Origin: Nemertoderma westbladi
Lineage: Eukaryota; Xenacoelomorpha; Nemertodermatida; Nemertodermatidae
DNA: 64,000 nt
Direction: 5' to 3'
Assembly (NCBI GenBank): GCA_032718475.1
Contig: JAUCBJ010002052.1
Location: 1-64,000 of the forward strand
Positions within the stretch are counted from its first letter, which is position 1; each line of letters opens with the position of its first letter. Below are positions 21,835-34,251 of the stretch, piece after piece. Both the position numbers and the translations under genes were made by a program. The notes under the pieces were generated by a model that was not told the origin of the DNA, did not search any database, and worked only from the letters and a program-made list of their open reading frames with translations.

Positions 21835-23636
21835 CAACATATGGAGTGGGTGTGTGACTCTATTATTTTGTATTTGTTTTATTTTTATATTTATGTATGT
21901 ATTATTATGTAATTTTATTTTAATCGTTTTATTTAATTTTATTTAGTAGTATGGTATTTTAGAGATTATTTAGTAGATTAGTGCAATATATATTCACGTT
22001 TATTATTTAATTACGTATATTATATATTTAGTACGACGGCAAGAAATAATTCTTTTCCTCTTTCCTTACTGTCCGTATTATATTATAAATACGTGACTAC
22101 AGTAAGATGACATATCCGAACTTATTAAAGTACAATAAAGCCACTACTATGTTCAAGTATTATTGGTAGGCAGAGTATTAGGAATGCAAAGTTCAGATCC
22201 TCGTGTCTCGGCTAAACCAAGCTCTGGGTAGACCTTGGAAACGACTTGCCTCTTCACACTGACATTGCTTCGTGCGATATTGCTCTCATACCGTATATTA
22301 AATAATACATATAGTAGCGTGATGTCCCTTTAACAGTAGCGTATAACGCAAAATAAATCTGTTAAACCCTTTGACCATCTGTAATTCTAGTCGATTAAGA
22401 TATCGCGGCACCCACCGATATACTTGAAAGACAAATTCTAGAATCAGTGGTAAACGTCCCCAGACAAGTTCTGGAATAAATCGGTGCCCATCTCAAATAT
22501 TAATTATTTAATATTTGCAAATCTAATAAATCAAAATCTGTAAAATTCAGATCCTTCAACAATTCTAGTCAATTAAGATATCGTAGCATTTACCGATATT
22601 CTTAAAAAGACAATTGTCATAGAATTAAGGATCTTGTGTCCCCAGACATGTTCTAAAATCAAAACATGTCAATTTAATTATCAAATAATAAAATTTCAGG
22701 GAATAAATTTAAATTCATGCCTTTTAATGAATTTAATAAATTGCCATTTTTACGCAATTTATAACATTCCCAAAATTCCATTAATTAATAGATCAAGGGA
22801 GCGGAGATTTATCTTCTTATGCGTATGAGTGTGCGAAAGTCTCCCAAACATAGTCAATAGCCGATAAAATTCATAAAGCCATGTATAAAACAGGACATTG
22901 ACCATTAAAGAATTACTATTAAATAACATCCCAGATCTGTATGCATTGGAATTACCCTAATTCTACCGCTAGCTTTGCATAATGTCACCATAGCAACAAC
23001 CACGCTAGAATTAGAATTGAGTTAAAAGAACAATAGAAAGCTTGTCCCATTGAATAGCATAGGGAATAAATAGCGCACTGCTAGTATCCAAGGATACATA
23101 ATAATACAGTGACATTCTGGAAGGCATTGACTAACGGACAAATGGCCCGAATGTGCGTAGTTGTGACCATTTGTGTGGTATTTGTGAGTTTATAGGTGAA
23201 TGTTACTGCTAAAGTGTGTTTACAGTAGCTAGTCGCAATCGTGAAAGTAACCTAACTCTCCAAGGAAAACCTGAAGTACATCTAAGCCTTTGGGATGGAC
23301 AGTGGAGTGACTTGTGCCGGTTGTCGTTGTCGTCGTGCGGCTACGTCGTTGGCGAAAGTACAGCGGCGACGACACATCGGCGCTGAGGATCTCGCACTGT
23401 CCGGGGGCTGATTGGGGTAGGCAGCGACGCTCGCTAGCCTAAATATAAACTCATTATAATATTAATAAACTCATATATAGCAGATATGACGGAGTTGATA
23501 GAAGATGGTCTTGGTATCAGGGAGCGATATACTCTACTTTCAAGCGTTTGTTGATAGCTTGATACGCGGTGATACTAGTCCAACTACTACGGAGGATGAT
23601 GGTCGTTATGTCGAACCTACGATTTCCTGGAAGTAA
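21835..23636 (+). other. BEL-2 3' non-coding region
   Basis: No long open frame is present. Two diverged copies of a block of about 105 bp are visible (about 22375-22480 and 22555-22660; shared AATTCTAGTC, AAGATATCG and GTCCCCAGACA). A GC- and CpG-rich patch occurs at 23280-23440, unlike the AT-rich rest. Its role is unknown. Confidence 0.6.
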
Positions 23637-24443
23637 CTTACGCGTGAATTGGACTATGGAAAATTCACCGCTCGCTATACGCATCGTAATGGTACGTATA
23701 TGGACTTCTTGACTACTGGTCATCCTATTGATTTACACGACACCGACGATATAGACACCGAAAGGGAAATGGTTTTATTTAAATATCATACCCAGCGGAG
23801 TCGAAACGATAAATCGAGAATAGAACACGAGAACTCTATTCGAAACAGACTCGAGAGGGAAGACGTTGAAGAACCTGATAAACGTCGCGACTTCAACGAC
23901 TATCTAGAATTCCTAAGAGAGACCTATCTCAATATTGCCAGTCAACAAAACCTCGAAACTCGATATCCTCAAGGTATACATCCAGACCCTATGATGGAAC
24001 TCAAACGGCTCTATTTTACGATGATGTATCTTACCGCCGATCGACCGCTACCTGTCGTTCCAGATAGCTTCGAACAGATGGAGGAATATTGTAAAACTGG
24101 AGAGCGATCACCCGCGTTTCCCCTTCAAGAAGTGCGTCTTTGGTATTATTACGATAAATGCGCTAGACCCAGCCAATAAACGGAAAGACATAAACATCCA
24201 CGGAAACGTTGTGTTAAACACAGTTGTGCTCGTTATATTTACTGGAGTTTCGAGCGAAACTTGTTTGACGTATCACCTATGCTCACTCGGCTCGAACGAT
24301 CCTGGAGTAAACCTACGATCAGAGTCCCGGAATACTCGGTCAAACCTCCTCATTCCTTAGTTGGACCTCAGACCTGCGATCCTGGTGGTGTCGTGGATCC
24401 TCGCGGACTGTATTCACTGTTCAAAGATCTAGTGCTACCCTAA
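23637..24443 (+). pseudogene. BEL-2 3' open frame of unknown function, one internal stop
   Basis: A reading frame of about 269 codons runs from 23637 (just after a stop at 23634) to the stop at 24441. It is interrupted once by TAA at 24177-24179. The first part (to 24176) is rich in charged residues and arginine, with motifs such as DDIDTEREMV and RPLPVVPDSFEQ. The second part continues in the same frame with a basic, cysteine-bearing stretch and a proline-rich end. No ATG opens it; it could start at a non-AUG codon or be reached by splicing. I recognise no domain: it is not reverse transcriptase or integrase, and it has no transmembrane segment typical of an envelope protein. Position suggests an accessory 3' gene. 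Confidence 0.5.
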
Positions 24444-24796
24444 CAATTAATCGGTAACACTCCGACAGTGATTTCTAGCTAGCCGCCCATCTTACCTAGC
24501 CGGATTGTGACGCAGACACCTAATATCACTATCCAACCGTATGGTCGTCCCCGTTTAACGCGATACAACCCTTCATCAAGGTGAAGGAGAGCGTTGTACG
24601 AAACGAGTTAAACGCTATTCTATAAAGATCAAAAAGGAAATCTGCGTTTGTTCAGATAAACGTAAGTTATAACAGTAAGTCCAATCGATAAACGAATTAG
24701 CCTTATCTCAGTTCGATTGGGAAATCTCGAATCTCTAAGAAGAGATCAAGCTTAGAAAACCCTATTCTCTGCGAGAGTTTTGGACGAACGTATCCC

Positions 24797-25003
24797 ATGA
24801 CAAGCGGAGGAAAATCAGCTCGAGGAGAAGCATATCGAACTGGACGAGACACCGACCGTAAACCCAAACCTTCTAATGCAATTGTATTGCACCCTTTACC
24901 CAGGAGTTATAGCCTTCCTAGTAAAGTGGCTCGCCCTAAAGAGAAAAGGACTCTGGCTAGCCTCGGGAAACTGCGTAAATGCCGTCCGCGCAAAGAAAAC
25001 TAA
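24797..25003 (+). CDS. Small basic frame upstream of BEL-2 3' LTR (hypothetical)
   Basis: It starts with ATG at 24797 and encodes 68 codons rich in lysine, arginine and serine. There is no homology I can name. It may be chance; the only support is its place between the accessory frame and the LTR. Confidence 0.2.
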   Translation: MTSGGKSARGEAYRTGRDTDRKPKPSNAIVLHPLPRSYSLPSKVARPKEKRTLASLGKLRKCRPRKEN

Positions 25004-25081
25004 CTGTTTAGAGTATCTTTATGTTTTAGAAACTGTGATTTTTATATTTTATAGACTGAAAATCCCATTTTCTGGGAGCGG

Positions 25082-26251
25082 TGTAAAAGCCTTTGCTGAA
25101 TTGCCCCGTTATTTTTATTATCTTTTACATTTAAATACTCTGTAGTTGATTTAATAGGTGTAAGAGACCGTATTATTGCTGTATCGGTGTTTTTTAGAGG
25201 ATCTAAGAGCTATTTCCTCTGTATGTGTACTGTGAAAGGCATAGTTGATGATTCTATGGCAATTCCGTGACGCAAAAGGTGATAGCTACTCTTGAACAGT
25301 AGTTACTATGACGACGGTTAACAGCTGATATTCATACGTGTCGATTTTCTTTGTTCTACGGCGTCTCTCAGTTCAGTCAGCCAATCAGAGCATTTTTATG
25401 GCTCTTGTACAGAAATTTCCTAGAAAACACGCAATGCGTTATGGGCAGTGTTTACATTCTGTCCTGAGCCAGGAGAGAGCGGCTTGGGAATATTTTGTGC
25501 TTTTCTGTTTTAGCCTAACACTAGTAGGCTTAATTATAAGGACATATATCCGTTATCTGACTGATTGTCTCAAACCAAACTGTTATACTGCTATTTACTG
25601 TCGGTTCTTCATAATATGGTTGATGAATTATTATATTTGGAATAACGATAAATAACCCCGAAAACCCAATATTCTTGATATACCGAAGGTAAGAGAGAAA
25701 GGTTACATATAACGATTGTGACTTATGTTAAAGTGGTTTGAAGTGAATCTAATGTTATTTGATAGACCCTACATGATTCGGTCCGTGTTCCTTTTATATG
25801 TGACTAAAATCAGTGAAGATCGGCAGATCAGTGTGCAGTATTGTGCAGCATTGTGTATGAGTGAGACTGATAACGAAGCATTTCCTAAAGAATGCGCCAT
25901 ATATGTGAATTGTAACTAAGCCATATCGTTGCATGTAGTTTAAGTCATAGCTCTGTTTATATAGATAGAGCGCCACGTCCTAAAGGAACTGTTAATATTC
26001 CCCGAAGGTGAATAATATTGTCAGAGATTATATAATACTGTCAGTCGAATAATACATTAGGCTTACATAGCAATACGATTAAGCCGTCGAACCCAATCTC
26101 CCGGGTATATCCAGCGGGTGAATGATCGGGCACCGATTGGTTTCGACTAGTGTAGTGAATCAAATACTTGTCAGAGGCTAAAAGTGATTTATTATCTAGA
26201 AGACATCCTAATTTGGCGGGTTAAACTGCCAAAGGTCTGAAAGCGCGAACA
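25082..26251 (+). repeat. 3' LTR of BEL-2
   Basis: It is 1170 bp, begins TGTAAAAGCC and ends GCGCGAACA. It differs from the 5' LTR by about nine substitutions and no indels. A short purine stretch, GGGAGCGG (25074-25081), lies directly upstream and is the best candidate polypurine tract. AGTAC follows. Confidence 0.94.
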
Positions 26252-26267
26252 AGTACTCCTAAGTCAT
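26252..26267 (-). mobile_element. BEL-2 right target duplication (AGTAC) and end of the split LINE
   Basis: AGTAC (26252-26256) repeats 10022-10026, and TCCTAAGTCAT continues the LINE that stopped at 10026. LINE homology then ends, marking the 5' truncation point of that LINE copy. Confidence 0.88.
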
Positions 26268-29200
26268 TGTTGCCTGGTCTGCAAAACCTTGAAATGTATT
26301 CTATTCGCACGCGTCGGCCCATTATCAACAAGTAAGAAACGTGATTGGCGCAAGTTTTTTGTGCTGCTTCCCAGTAGTGGATAGTTAGTTACTGGTATCT
26401 CTTTGTTTCATTACCCGTTCCTTGGTCCTTGCATACCTACCAGAAAGGTTTTTACTTAACTTGCTCTACAATTAATTAAATAATATGATTATGAATTAAT
26501 GTAATAAATTTATATTTTTGGGCTAATTTGAAGGAAATTTGGGCGCTCTCAAAATTGGGGATAAGCTGTATAGATTGGTGTTGGAAATTGAACAGCTGAA
26601 GTGCATCCATTAAATGATTATAATTCGCTAACAATTCACATTAATTTTTTGTTGAGCCCTTTTATAACTATTGTATAAACCCTTTTATCTTTTGTTATCA
26701 TTATTGGTTTTTCAGTACATCAGAAGTAATTCAAAAGTAATACAATACGAACGTGATAACTTATTAATTCTTAGGAATGTTCTATTTGTAATGCAGATTA
26801 CGACATCATTGTAAATTATTTATGTTATGTTCTCATAAATAATGTCTATATTTATAGCACAATTATTATTGAGTCCAGTCCGAGAAGTTAAGATGATTAA
26901 TGTTATTGTGAACTACCTTATTGTGTAGTAACTATTAACTCCATGACATTAATAGAGCAGAGGGGCATGGCATATTGCAATGCACCTGTTTAGCTCAATA
27001 CACTGAAGCAGAGAGACATAAAACAAACAAATATACACCATTACAGCAGTTTAACTATTAAATTGGAAATCTCTCCAATGTTACTTTAATACGATGTAAA
27101 TAAATTATTATTATAATTCAACTTTAAATCAGCCACTTTGAGATACTTTTATTGACTTCGGCCTAACTTATTATTATACAGTATTATATATTGAAAGGTG
27201 TGATGTAACGGCATACTCAGAACTTAATTAACGTTTAAATTACATTACATCAAATAGTAATAAATTACCTTATGCACATTCGTCGAATAATGATATTTTT
27301 AGATTTCTTATCTTGGGTTATTTATATTTATTATGATAAGCACCAGATTCTCATACAAAGGCAAATCCCAAGGGCTTATAAATTTTAATCATTTTTGACT
27401 GTAGCGGGCTGAATAATAATGTGAGAATTGCGTTATCTTTTTCCATTTTATATTGAAAATTTCCAGATTAAAAGATTTAAATCTGCTCCTTTCCTTAAAT
27501 TGACTATTTGGCATTGAGACGAGATGGGATTTGCGTTCAGCCCCCCCCCCCCCCCCCCCCCCATCTCCTGTCTCAAAGGCAAACAATGCGGTTTTTATTA
27601 ATCTCTTTCCATCTGATGATATTTTCGTAATTAAGTCAAATATATTTAAATTAATTCCATTAACACAAATATTCCAGCATTAAAGTACCCATACTGGAAG
27701 TAATTACAATATCTAACTATATACAGTTAGTAGTCCTACTAGTTAACAACGGAAGAACAAATAACTTACCATTGTAATAAAAAATTCTAACAGTCGGTCA
27801 TTTTATCTATAACAAAATACACCATAGAATTAGGTATAATGAAAATAAATGATGATTTGAGGGACATTATTTATTAATTATCAAAAAAAATAGCCAACAA
27901 TAAATTGTCCTGTTGCTAATATTGGACAAATCAACGGTTGAATTGTTGTGTTATACCTGTAAGAGGACAATATTTGGTGGGGGCTCCAGGTTAATGAAGA
28001 GGGCAGGTCTATTACATGTTCACTCAAATAAATTCGACTCAGATTAGGAGCCAGAGAATGGCCTTTACAATGATGGAGAATAGAGATTATTTAGATAGAT
28101 CCAACCTTCTTCTCAATGAGACATTCCAAGATAGATTCAGACAGCTGTTTGAACTATGTACCTAAGACAGAGAGACATTTGATGATGCTCTTACTTAAGG
28201 GGGGGGGGGGGGGGGGGGGTATACCCCCCTTAGGTTAAATTTTCAAATTGATGCTTCTTTCTTTAATATGTAGAGCAGAATTTAATGAGGATTACAAATC
28301 TGAAAGCCGCTTTATTGAGACCTCTTTCAGTTCTCGAGTTATCACTGTTTTTCTGTTTGACGGTCTGTCCGCCAAATTGTAAGAAAGACAGAAAACCGAC
28401 AGACAGACAGACTGACTAGATTTCACCAAACATTAAAATTTACATCGGAAATGAATTCAGCGATCCCGAAAATCCCCGGGATGAAAATTTTAGCTCTTTG
28501 GTGTACATCCCTCGTACCAGAAATATTTAACCAACCAGAACACAGACAGCCAATTTTGGCGGGACGGTTTAAACTTTGAAGGGCATTTACTCGGAATGAC
28601 ATTTTTCATTACTACTACTTAATTACTACTCCTCCTTCATTTTTCAAACCATTTTCTTCGTTTTTGTCTCATTCGAACGAGCTGTGAAATCTCTTTAAAA
28701 GATATCTTATGGAACTTTGATAAACTTTTACCATTTTTTGTAATTAGCCAATTTTAATTAAAAATCTGATAATTAATTAATTAAATAAATTAACTAAAAT
28801 AAAGATAAAAATGGCTAATTACAAATTCGATAAGATACACTTTTGTAGAGTCGATGAAGCTGAGTAAAAAAAAAGTTGGTTTCAAGAAAGGTGGACCAAG
28901 ATTGAGGCCGGGAGACTAGTAGCAATTTTAGTTATATCTTTAATTCCGCCGCCGGCCGCTAGGGGGAGGCTATAAATTTTCAAATGTTCCTATGGAGGCT
29001 ATTTGGCCTTCCATACAGTGGTTGGTGGGCCATGACAAAATAGCAATATTATCATTTAACACTAATTGACAGTCAATTGAATAAAAAAGGTTCATGGAGG
29101 GGTATTTTCGAAATTTTATTATTGTTCTTGTTTTGTCACAAATAAGGACCGGGTCACACATGAGCTTTCAACTTTCAACATTCAACAATTCATTGTATGA

Positions 29201-29866
29201 AGACGTTCCCACCTAAGCAGTCAACTTTAAAACACGGTCGGTACTTTCAATTATCAACTTTAAAACACAGTAGTCATACATATCCTATGTTTGAATGCTG
29301 GCGGCATCTCTAGTATAGACAACGAATCAGAGAAGAAACAATACTTACCTACTGAATAATGCACAACCATTTTATAGTCTTTCTATTGAAATATTGCCAA
29401 AGATTGTTAAATTATCTGAAAGTTAAATGTTAATGTGTGAACCGGGATGTTGAATGTTGATATCTAAAAGTTTCATATTGAAATTTGAATGTTGTGCGCA
29501 TGTTTGACCCTGGCTTAAACTAACTAACTGAAGGAGAAATGTTTACACGAGGTGTTGGTTTAACAGAGTAACATTGCAGGTTAACCTGTGCATCAGTGGA
29601 TCTAGGAATTTATGAAGGGGGGTGAGGGGGGGGGGGGGGGGGGGGTACTTGTTAACCACCCCCTCCCCCGCCCCCCAATGAAATTAGAAATAGAGATAGC
29701 TAATATATATAATTTGTTTTTACAGTACTAGTTTACAGGTTCGTAGCCAGGATTTTAAAAGGGCAATTTTACCAAAAAGGGTACTTTTTAATTCGTTTAA
29801 CTAATGAAATATAGGCCTATCCATTGGTTTAGCCAGATCATATTAAGGCAGGAGTAAGGTGGGGGG
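26268..29866. other. Non-coding AT-rich spacer
   Basis: No supported coding frame. It contains a poly-C run (27540-27562) whose flank TTGCGTTCAG resembles the end of the poly-G MITE family, a poly-G run followed by GTATACCCCCCTTA (28200-28235), an imperfect hairpin built on TAATTAGCCA (about 28735-28827), a GACAGACAGACAGAC simple repeat (28395-28412), and a G-run with C-rich partner (29619-29675). Nothing else is recognisable. Confidence 0.65.
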
Positions 29867-30552
29867 CTACTACTACTGTAATCTGCCTGCTGCATTGAAA
29901 CTGCACATTGAGATGCTATTTTGTCACCACCATGCAATCCACAATTGGCAAGCCCAATGCAGCGTGCATTAAGAACGCTATATAGGAATGCTTATAAACA
30001 AAGTTGCACCGCCACAACTCCCTATCATTCTTTCGCATAAACATACCATCCTTTGAGCTTATGCTCATCCGGTCAGAGACTTGCTTAGGACTTTCAAAGG
30101 TAACTGTCACAATTTTGGTCTTTCTGGAGTTAATAAAAAGACCAACACTAGAAGCAGCCTGTTCTAATGAGCTGAGGAGCCGTTGGGCTCCCTCTAGTGA
30201 TTCTGAGAGTACTCCTAAGTCCTCAGTTATCAGCAAAGTTATCAGTTTGGTACAGCACTTGGCAGGATTTCCTTGACTTCTGGAGCCAGTTGGACTATCG
30301 CCAATGGGAATATCTGGGAGTACAGACTCAGACACTTTTACTTCTATATAGTTATCAGGCAATATCCTGTCATTATTGAGGAGCTTTTCAAAGTGGGCCT
30401 TCCAACCATTGAGGCGATTGGCTGGTGATTCAGCCTTAACCTTGGTGGTTGGTTGGCTTTTTCGACCAGTAAGCAAGTTGATCGATTTCCATGCCTGGGA
30501 TGATTGCCTGTTGTCGTCGGCATCATTGATGGCATCAACAATGTCCTCTTGT
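29867..30552 (-). mobile_element. Internally deleted RTE-like LINE relic
   Basis: The minus strand carries part of the region upstream of the reverse transcriptase (WKAHFEKLLNNDR, from the frame 30476-29916) joined directly to SESLEGAQRLLSSLEQAASS of the late reverse transcriptase, then to the extreme 3' end (NDRELWRCNFV). Most of the enzyme is deleted in two steps. The 3' tail is again a CTACTACTACT trinucleotide (29867-29878). Non-functional. Confidence 0.8.
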
Positions 30553-30841
30553 TGCGGGAGGCCCTAGGCCGCGGCCTATTCGGCCTATATGCCTAAATCC
30601 GGCCCTGATTATTTAAAAAAAAATAGATTTAAATAGATACATTAACTGATTAAATACATAAACAATTATTATTACTAATTAATTATAATATTAAAATAAT
30701 TATTATAATTAATTAATAAAATAAATAATTAATAATTTATAAGTAATTAAACAGGACTAAGGATGATCCAACTCTATAGCAAATGGAGCGGAAAAAATGA
30801 ATAATGAAATAATTCGAAAAAATGAAATAATTAATAATTAA
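30553..30841. other. AT-rich non-coding sequence
   Basis: A short GC-rich palindromic patch (AGGCCCTAGGCCGCGGCCTA, about 30558-30577) is followed by low-complexity A/T sequence leading into the minisatellite. No gene. Confidence 0.5.
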
Positions 30842-31107
30842 ATAAATAATTAATAAAATATTAAATAAATAATTAATAAAATATTAAATAAATAATTAAT
30901 AAAATATTAAATAAATAATTAATAAAATATTAAATAAATAATTAATAAAATATTAAATAAATAATTAATAAAATATTAAATAAATAATTAATAAAATATT
31001 AAATAAATAATTAATAAAATATTAAATAAATAATTAATAAAATATTAAATAAATAATTAATAAAGTATTAAATAAATAATTAATAAAATATTAAATAAAT
31101 TATAATA
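30842..31107. repeat. 23-bp AT minisatellite
   Basis: About eleven tandem copies of AATAATTAATAAAATATTAA plus three bases, nearly identical to one another, which suggests recent amplification. Confidence 0.9.
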
Positions 31108-31842
31108 TACTATACTAATAAAAGTATGATAGTATTAAAATAATAGTAAACCAATTGACAGTATGATATCTGACAAGACTATTAACCATTATTACATAAC
31201 CAGTGACTTAATTAAACAAGCTCTGTCCAATCAGATCACATAATGGCCTTGGCCTGCGGCCTCGCAGTTCCCTTCAATAAGATTGTTTTACATCACCATT
31301 GGGCTACGTACCTATCTTACATTGCTATATTGAACACTGTCAGACTATTTGAACACAGTTGGAGTCAAAACCTCAATGCTGTTCCCCACTGTACACTGTA
31401 CTCACAGTGCTGAACAGCAGTGACAATGAGGCGTCTTCCTGCTGTGGTCAATTAGGCTTCCCTTGCTTTCATTATGTCGAAGTTCCAAGGCTACATTTTA
31501 CAGACTACGATGGTAGAGATGGGGGGGGGGGGGGGGGGGGGGTATTAGTGGTAATGTGGCTGAGGGCTACAACATTTAGATGGAGTCTTCTTATATTTAG
31601 CTTAAGTTAACCTTTCTTTGGCTACCCATATGCATTGCCTGGGCTGGGACAATGTGAATCCTATCTGGTCGGGCTGCTAATGGAACTAACATTTATTGCT
31701 TTGCTGGAAAGTATTTTACAGATATTACATCATTTAATTAAATTTCTCCGGCCCTTTCAACATTTTTTCAAAGGGGGGGGGGGGGGGGGGGTGGGGTGGG
31801 GTGGCATGGCCCAATGCCCCCCCCCCCCCGAAATCCGCCACT
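31108..31842. other. Spacer with poly-G and poly-C runs
   Basis: No coding frame is supported. It has a G run at 31520-31542, a G-rich block at 31774-31803 and a C run at 31818-31829 that directly abuts the next LINE. Confidence 0.6.
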
Positions 31843-32800
31843 TTTTTGCACACGCATATTTAAGAATGCTGTGTCGGCTTGTCAACAAAATTGACCGCCA
31901 CAACTCCCTATCACCCATGACATTCGCTAGATCATCCGCATCTTCAAGGCCAGTGTCCTTTAAGATGCGTCTCAAGAAAGTCATGGGCTGTCCACCATGC
32001 TTATTCACTCCATGAGGCTGCCAAAGTACAAGATTATGCACTGGCTGGTCCTCACGGTGAAAGCAATGTCCTGCAAAGCGGAGGCGATTTTGTTCTAGTG
32101 TCAAGCTTGGGGGAACCAATGAGACACCTCCAATGTTATATAGTGTCTGGTTGGAGATGTGTGCATTGTACTTGACACAATGAACCCGGCGTAGCATTCT
32201 TGTGAATGTGCCATCCAGAGATTTGGTGTCCTCAGCAGTTAGAGCCCAGCATGGACTCCCGTAGAGGAGTACTGGAACTACTGCTGCTCTAAATAATCGG
32301 ACCTTAAGTTTCCGATTAATTCTTGGTGACTTCCAAATCCTAGAAAGCCTATTCAAGGCTGCCCATGCCTTTCCCTTACGTATTTGAAGGTCCTCACCTG
32401 ACTTCCGGATCCATGATCCCAGGTAACAGAAGTCGTCCACATGCTCAAGCATACCATCCTTTGAGCTTATGCTCATCCGATCAGAGACTTGCTGAGGACT
32501 TTCAAAGTTAACTGTCAAAATTTTGGTCTTTCTGGAGTTAATAAAAAGACCAACACTAGAAGCAGCATGTTCTAATGAGCTGAGGAGCCGTTGGGCTCCC
32601 TCTAATGATTCTGAGAGTACTCCTAAGTCATCAGCAAAGTCTAGATCAGTTAGGTACTTGGCAGGATTTCCTCGACTTCTGGAGCCAGTAGGTGGAGTTA
32701 TCATCACCCCATCATCATTATGATGATCTAAGGACATGCGTAGAACATAGTCAACCACAATAATGAACTAGAATGGTGCAAGTGTGTCTCCTTGGAGGGC
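31843..32800 (-). mobile_element. RTE-like LINE, best preserved reverse transcriptase C-terminal half
   Basis: The minus-strand frame 32758-31757 (333 codons) includes the reverse transcriptase core motif as DLDFADDLGVLSES (catalytic FADD), then INSRKTKILTVNFE, CYLGSWI, VRLFRAAVVPVLLYGSPCW, RMLRRVHCVKY, RLRFAGHCF and NVMGDRELWR. This order is typical of RTE-like LINEs. Upstream, the LQGDTLAPF motif is present to about 32800 but followed by a TAG where other copies have leucine. It is 5'-truncated at about 32800. At the 3' end the frame runs on into poly-C sequence and the usual (AGT)n tail is missing. Confidence 0.88.
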
Positions 32801-32839
32801 TGCTGTGCACGATCTTGTGCTTTGGCATGGACAGCCTGG

Positions 32840-33101
32840 ACTGGACAGCCCATGACCTGGACAGCCCATGAATTTCGTGAGACGTCTCCTAAAGGACACT
32901 GGCCTTGAAGATACGGATAATCGCGCGAGCGAGGGTCATGGGGGATTTGCAGTTGTGGCGGTACAATTTTGTCGATAAGCCGGCATAACATTCTTAATGT
33001 ATGCTGCATCACAGCAAGCCAATTGTAGATTGCATGGTGATGACACAAACTTTTTTGTTACGCCACATCACATCTCAATGTGCAGCAATAATGCAGCAGG
33101 C
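32840..33101 (+). mobile_element. Inverted 3' fragment of the same LINE
   Basis: Plus-strand sequence repeats the last coding part (RRLLKDTGLED) and 3' UTR of the LINE, ending GCAGCAGGCC. It faces the copy at 31843-32800. The motif GGACAGCCCATGA is duplicated at the left edge. Confidence 0.78.
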
Positions 33102-33966
33102 CGATAACACGGATTGACGTTTAAACATACATTAGGTTTGAAATTTTAATTTGATTTTAGCTTCACATTTTGCGAGTATGCCATAAATAGTAGCTATTAT
33201 AATATTTAATATATTTTTCTGTTCTGTTTTTTTCTGTTATTATTTTGCGTTTTCATAAATAAAAATTAATTCTACATTTTTATTTTGGTCGCATAATTTT
33301 CATACAAACTCAAATTATTCTTATAGAGAGATATTGACGTGAACCCGTCGCAAGAGGAGGTTATGAAACGTTTTGTGTTCGGTAATGGAGCTGCACAGAA
33401 ACGTGGTCGTTGTGGATGGAAGAGCTGGGGCGTTGGCGCAGATTGCTATGGGTCTGACACCAGTCGCTAACTAATAACAAACTATGATGTCATGGATACA
33501 CAACAAAAACGACTCTCCTATAAGGCTATTTAATTAATTCTAGACTATTTTTGTATGAAGACGTTATATATTTCCCATAAAACACAGTTCGACCGGTTAT
33601 AGCAGCTTGTTGTCACTAATAAATGTATTTATTAAACTTAGGCATGGTAAGGTGAACTTCATTCGGTATAATTAATGTAACATGTAATTTATTAATTAAT
33701 ATAATTATGAATTAATTGAACTAAAGTTATTCTTATTTCTTACTCAACTTTTAATCAAATAACTTTCATTAAAAATATCTTTAAAACATGATTCGGAGGC
33801 GGGAAGCGAATCGATGTAAGGAAAAGAACAGCAAGCGCGAAAATCCTGAACTTCATAGTTTAATAAAACGATCAATGAGTTAAAATGCCGAGCCCAGTCC
33901 CCAGCCCAACAGTTGGGAAGAAGTGTTTGAATTTAGTACTCCCGTTCTCGGGGTAACATTTACCCC
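33102..33966. other. Non-coding spacer
   Basis: AT-rich sequence with no supported gene. A GC-richer stretch at 33340-33440 has no long frame. Confidence 0.5.
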
Positions 33967-33981
33967 GAGAGTGACCTTATT

Positions 33982-34251
33982 GAATGGGAGAATCTTTTAG
34001 GCTCGTTAAGCCAAGGAATGCCTGTTCACCACCATGGGTGATCTTCCACAGTAAACCCTTCCACTCTGTTTCCCAAGTTGCCTTGGTTCCCATTTATCGA
34101 CCACTGAAGGATGAAAGCCGGGGTTGGGCTACAGTAGGCTGCAGCATTTAAAGCACTGTGCCCAAACAGTGCTGCCCCATCTAGGGATCGAACCCGGGCT
34201 CCCTAATCGGAAGCACAGTAATGTCACCACTAGACCAAGCTGCTGCTTATT
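33982..34251 (-). mobile_element. tRNA-derived SINE with 15-bp target duplications
   Basis: The minus strand begins with a tRNA-like head carrying an A box (TGGTCTAGTGG) and a B box (GGTTCGATCCC), the internal RNA polymerase III promoter. A body of about 190 bp follows that does not fold as a tRNA. GAGAGTGACCTTATT occurs directly on both sides (33967-33981 and 34252-34266), so the insertion limits are clear. The anticodon arm is degenerate, so it is not a working tRNA gene. Confidence 0.87.

Larger units (their letters stand above)
10027..26251 (+). mobile_element. BEL/Pao LTR retrotransposon BEL-2, gag-protease only, nested insertion
   Basis: The element is complete end to end: 5' LTR 10027-11196, leader 11197-16887 (interrupted at 13129-16543), gag-protease frame 16888-21834, 3' region 21835-25081, 3' LTR 25082-26251. 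It is flanked by AGTAC duplications. Without the 3.4-kb insertion it is about 12.8 kb, long for BEL/Pao although it lacks reverse transcriptase. The two LTRs are both 1170 bp and differ at about nine positions, so insertion was recent. With no reverse transcriptase or integrase of its own, it must have been moved by enzymes supplied in trans (inference). Confidence 0.92.

Noticed and set aside
23637-24443. Envelope gene of an endogenous virus
   Set aside because: No signal peptide, transmembrane segment or glycosylation-rich ectodomain is visible.
34180-34251. Possible functional tRNA gene on the minus strand
   Set aside because: A and B boxes are present, but the arms do not pair properly and a SINE body plus 15-bp duplications surround it.
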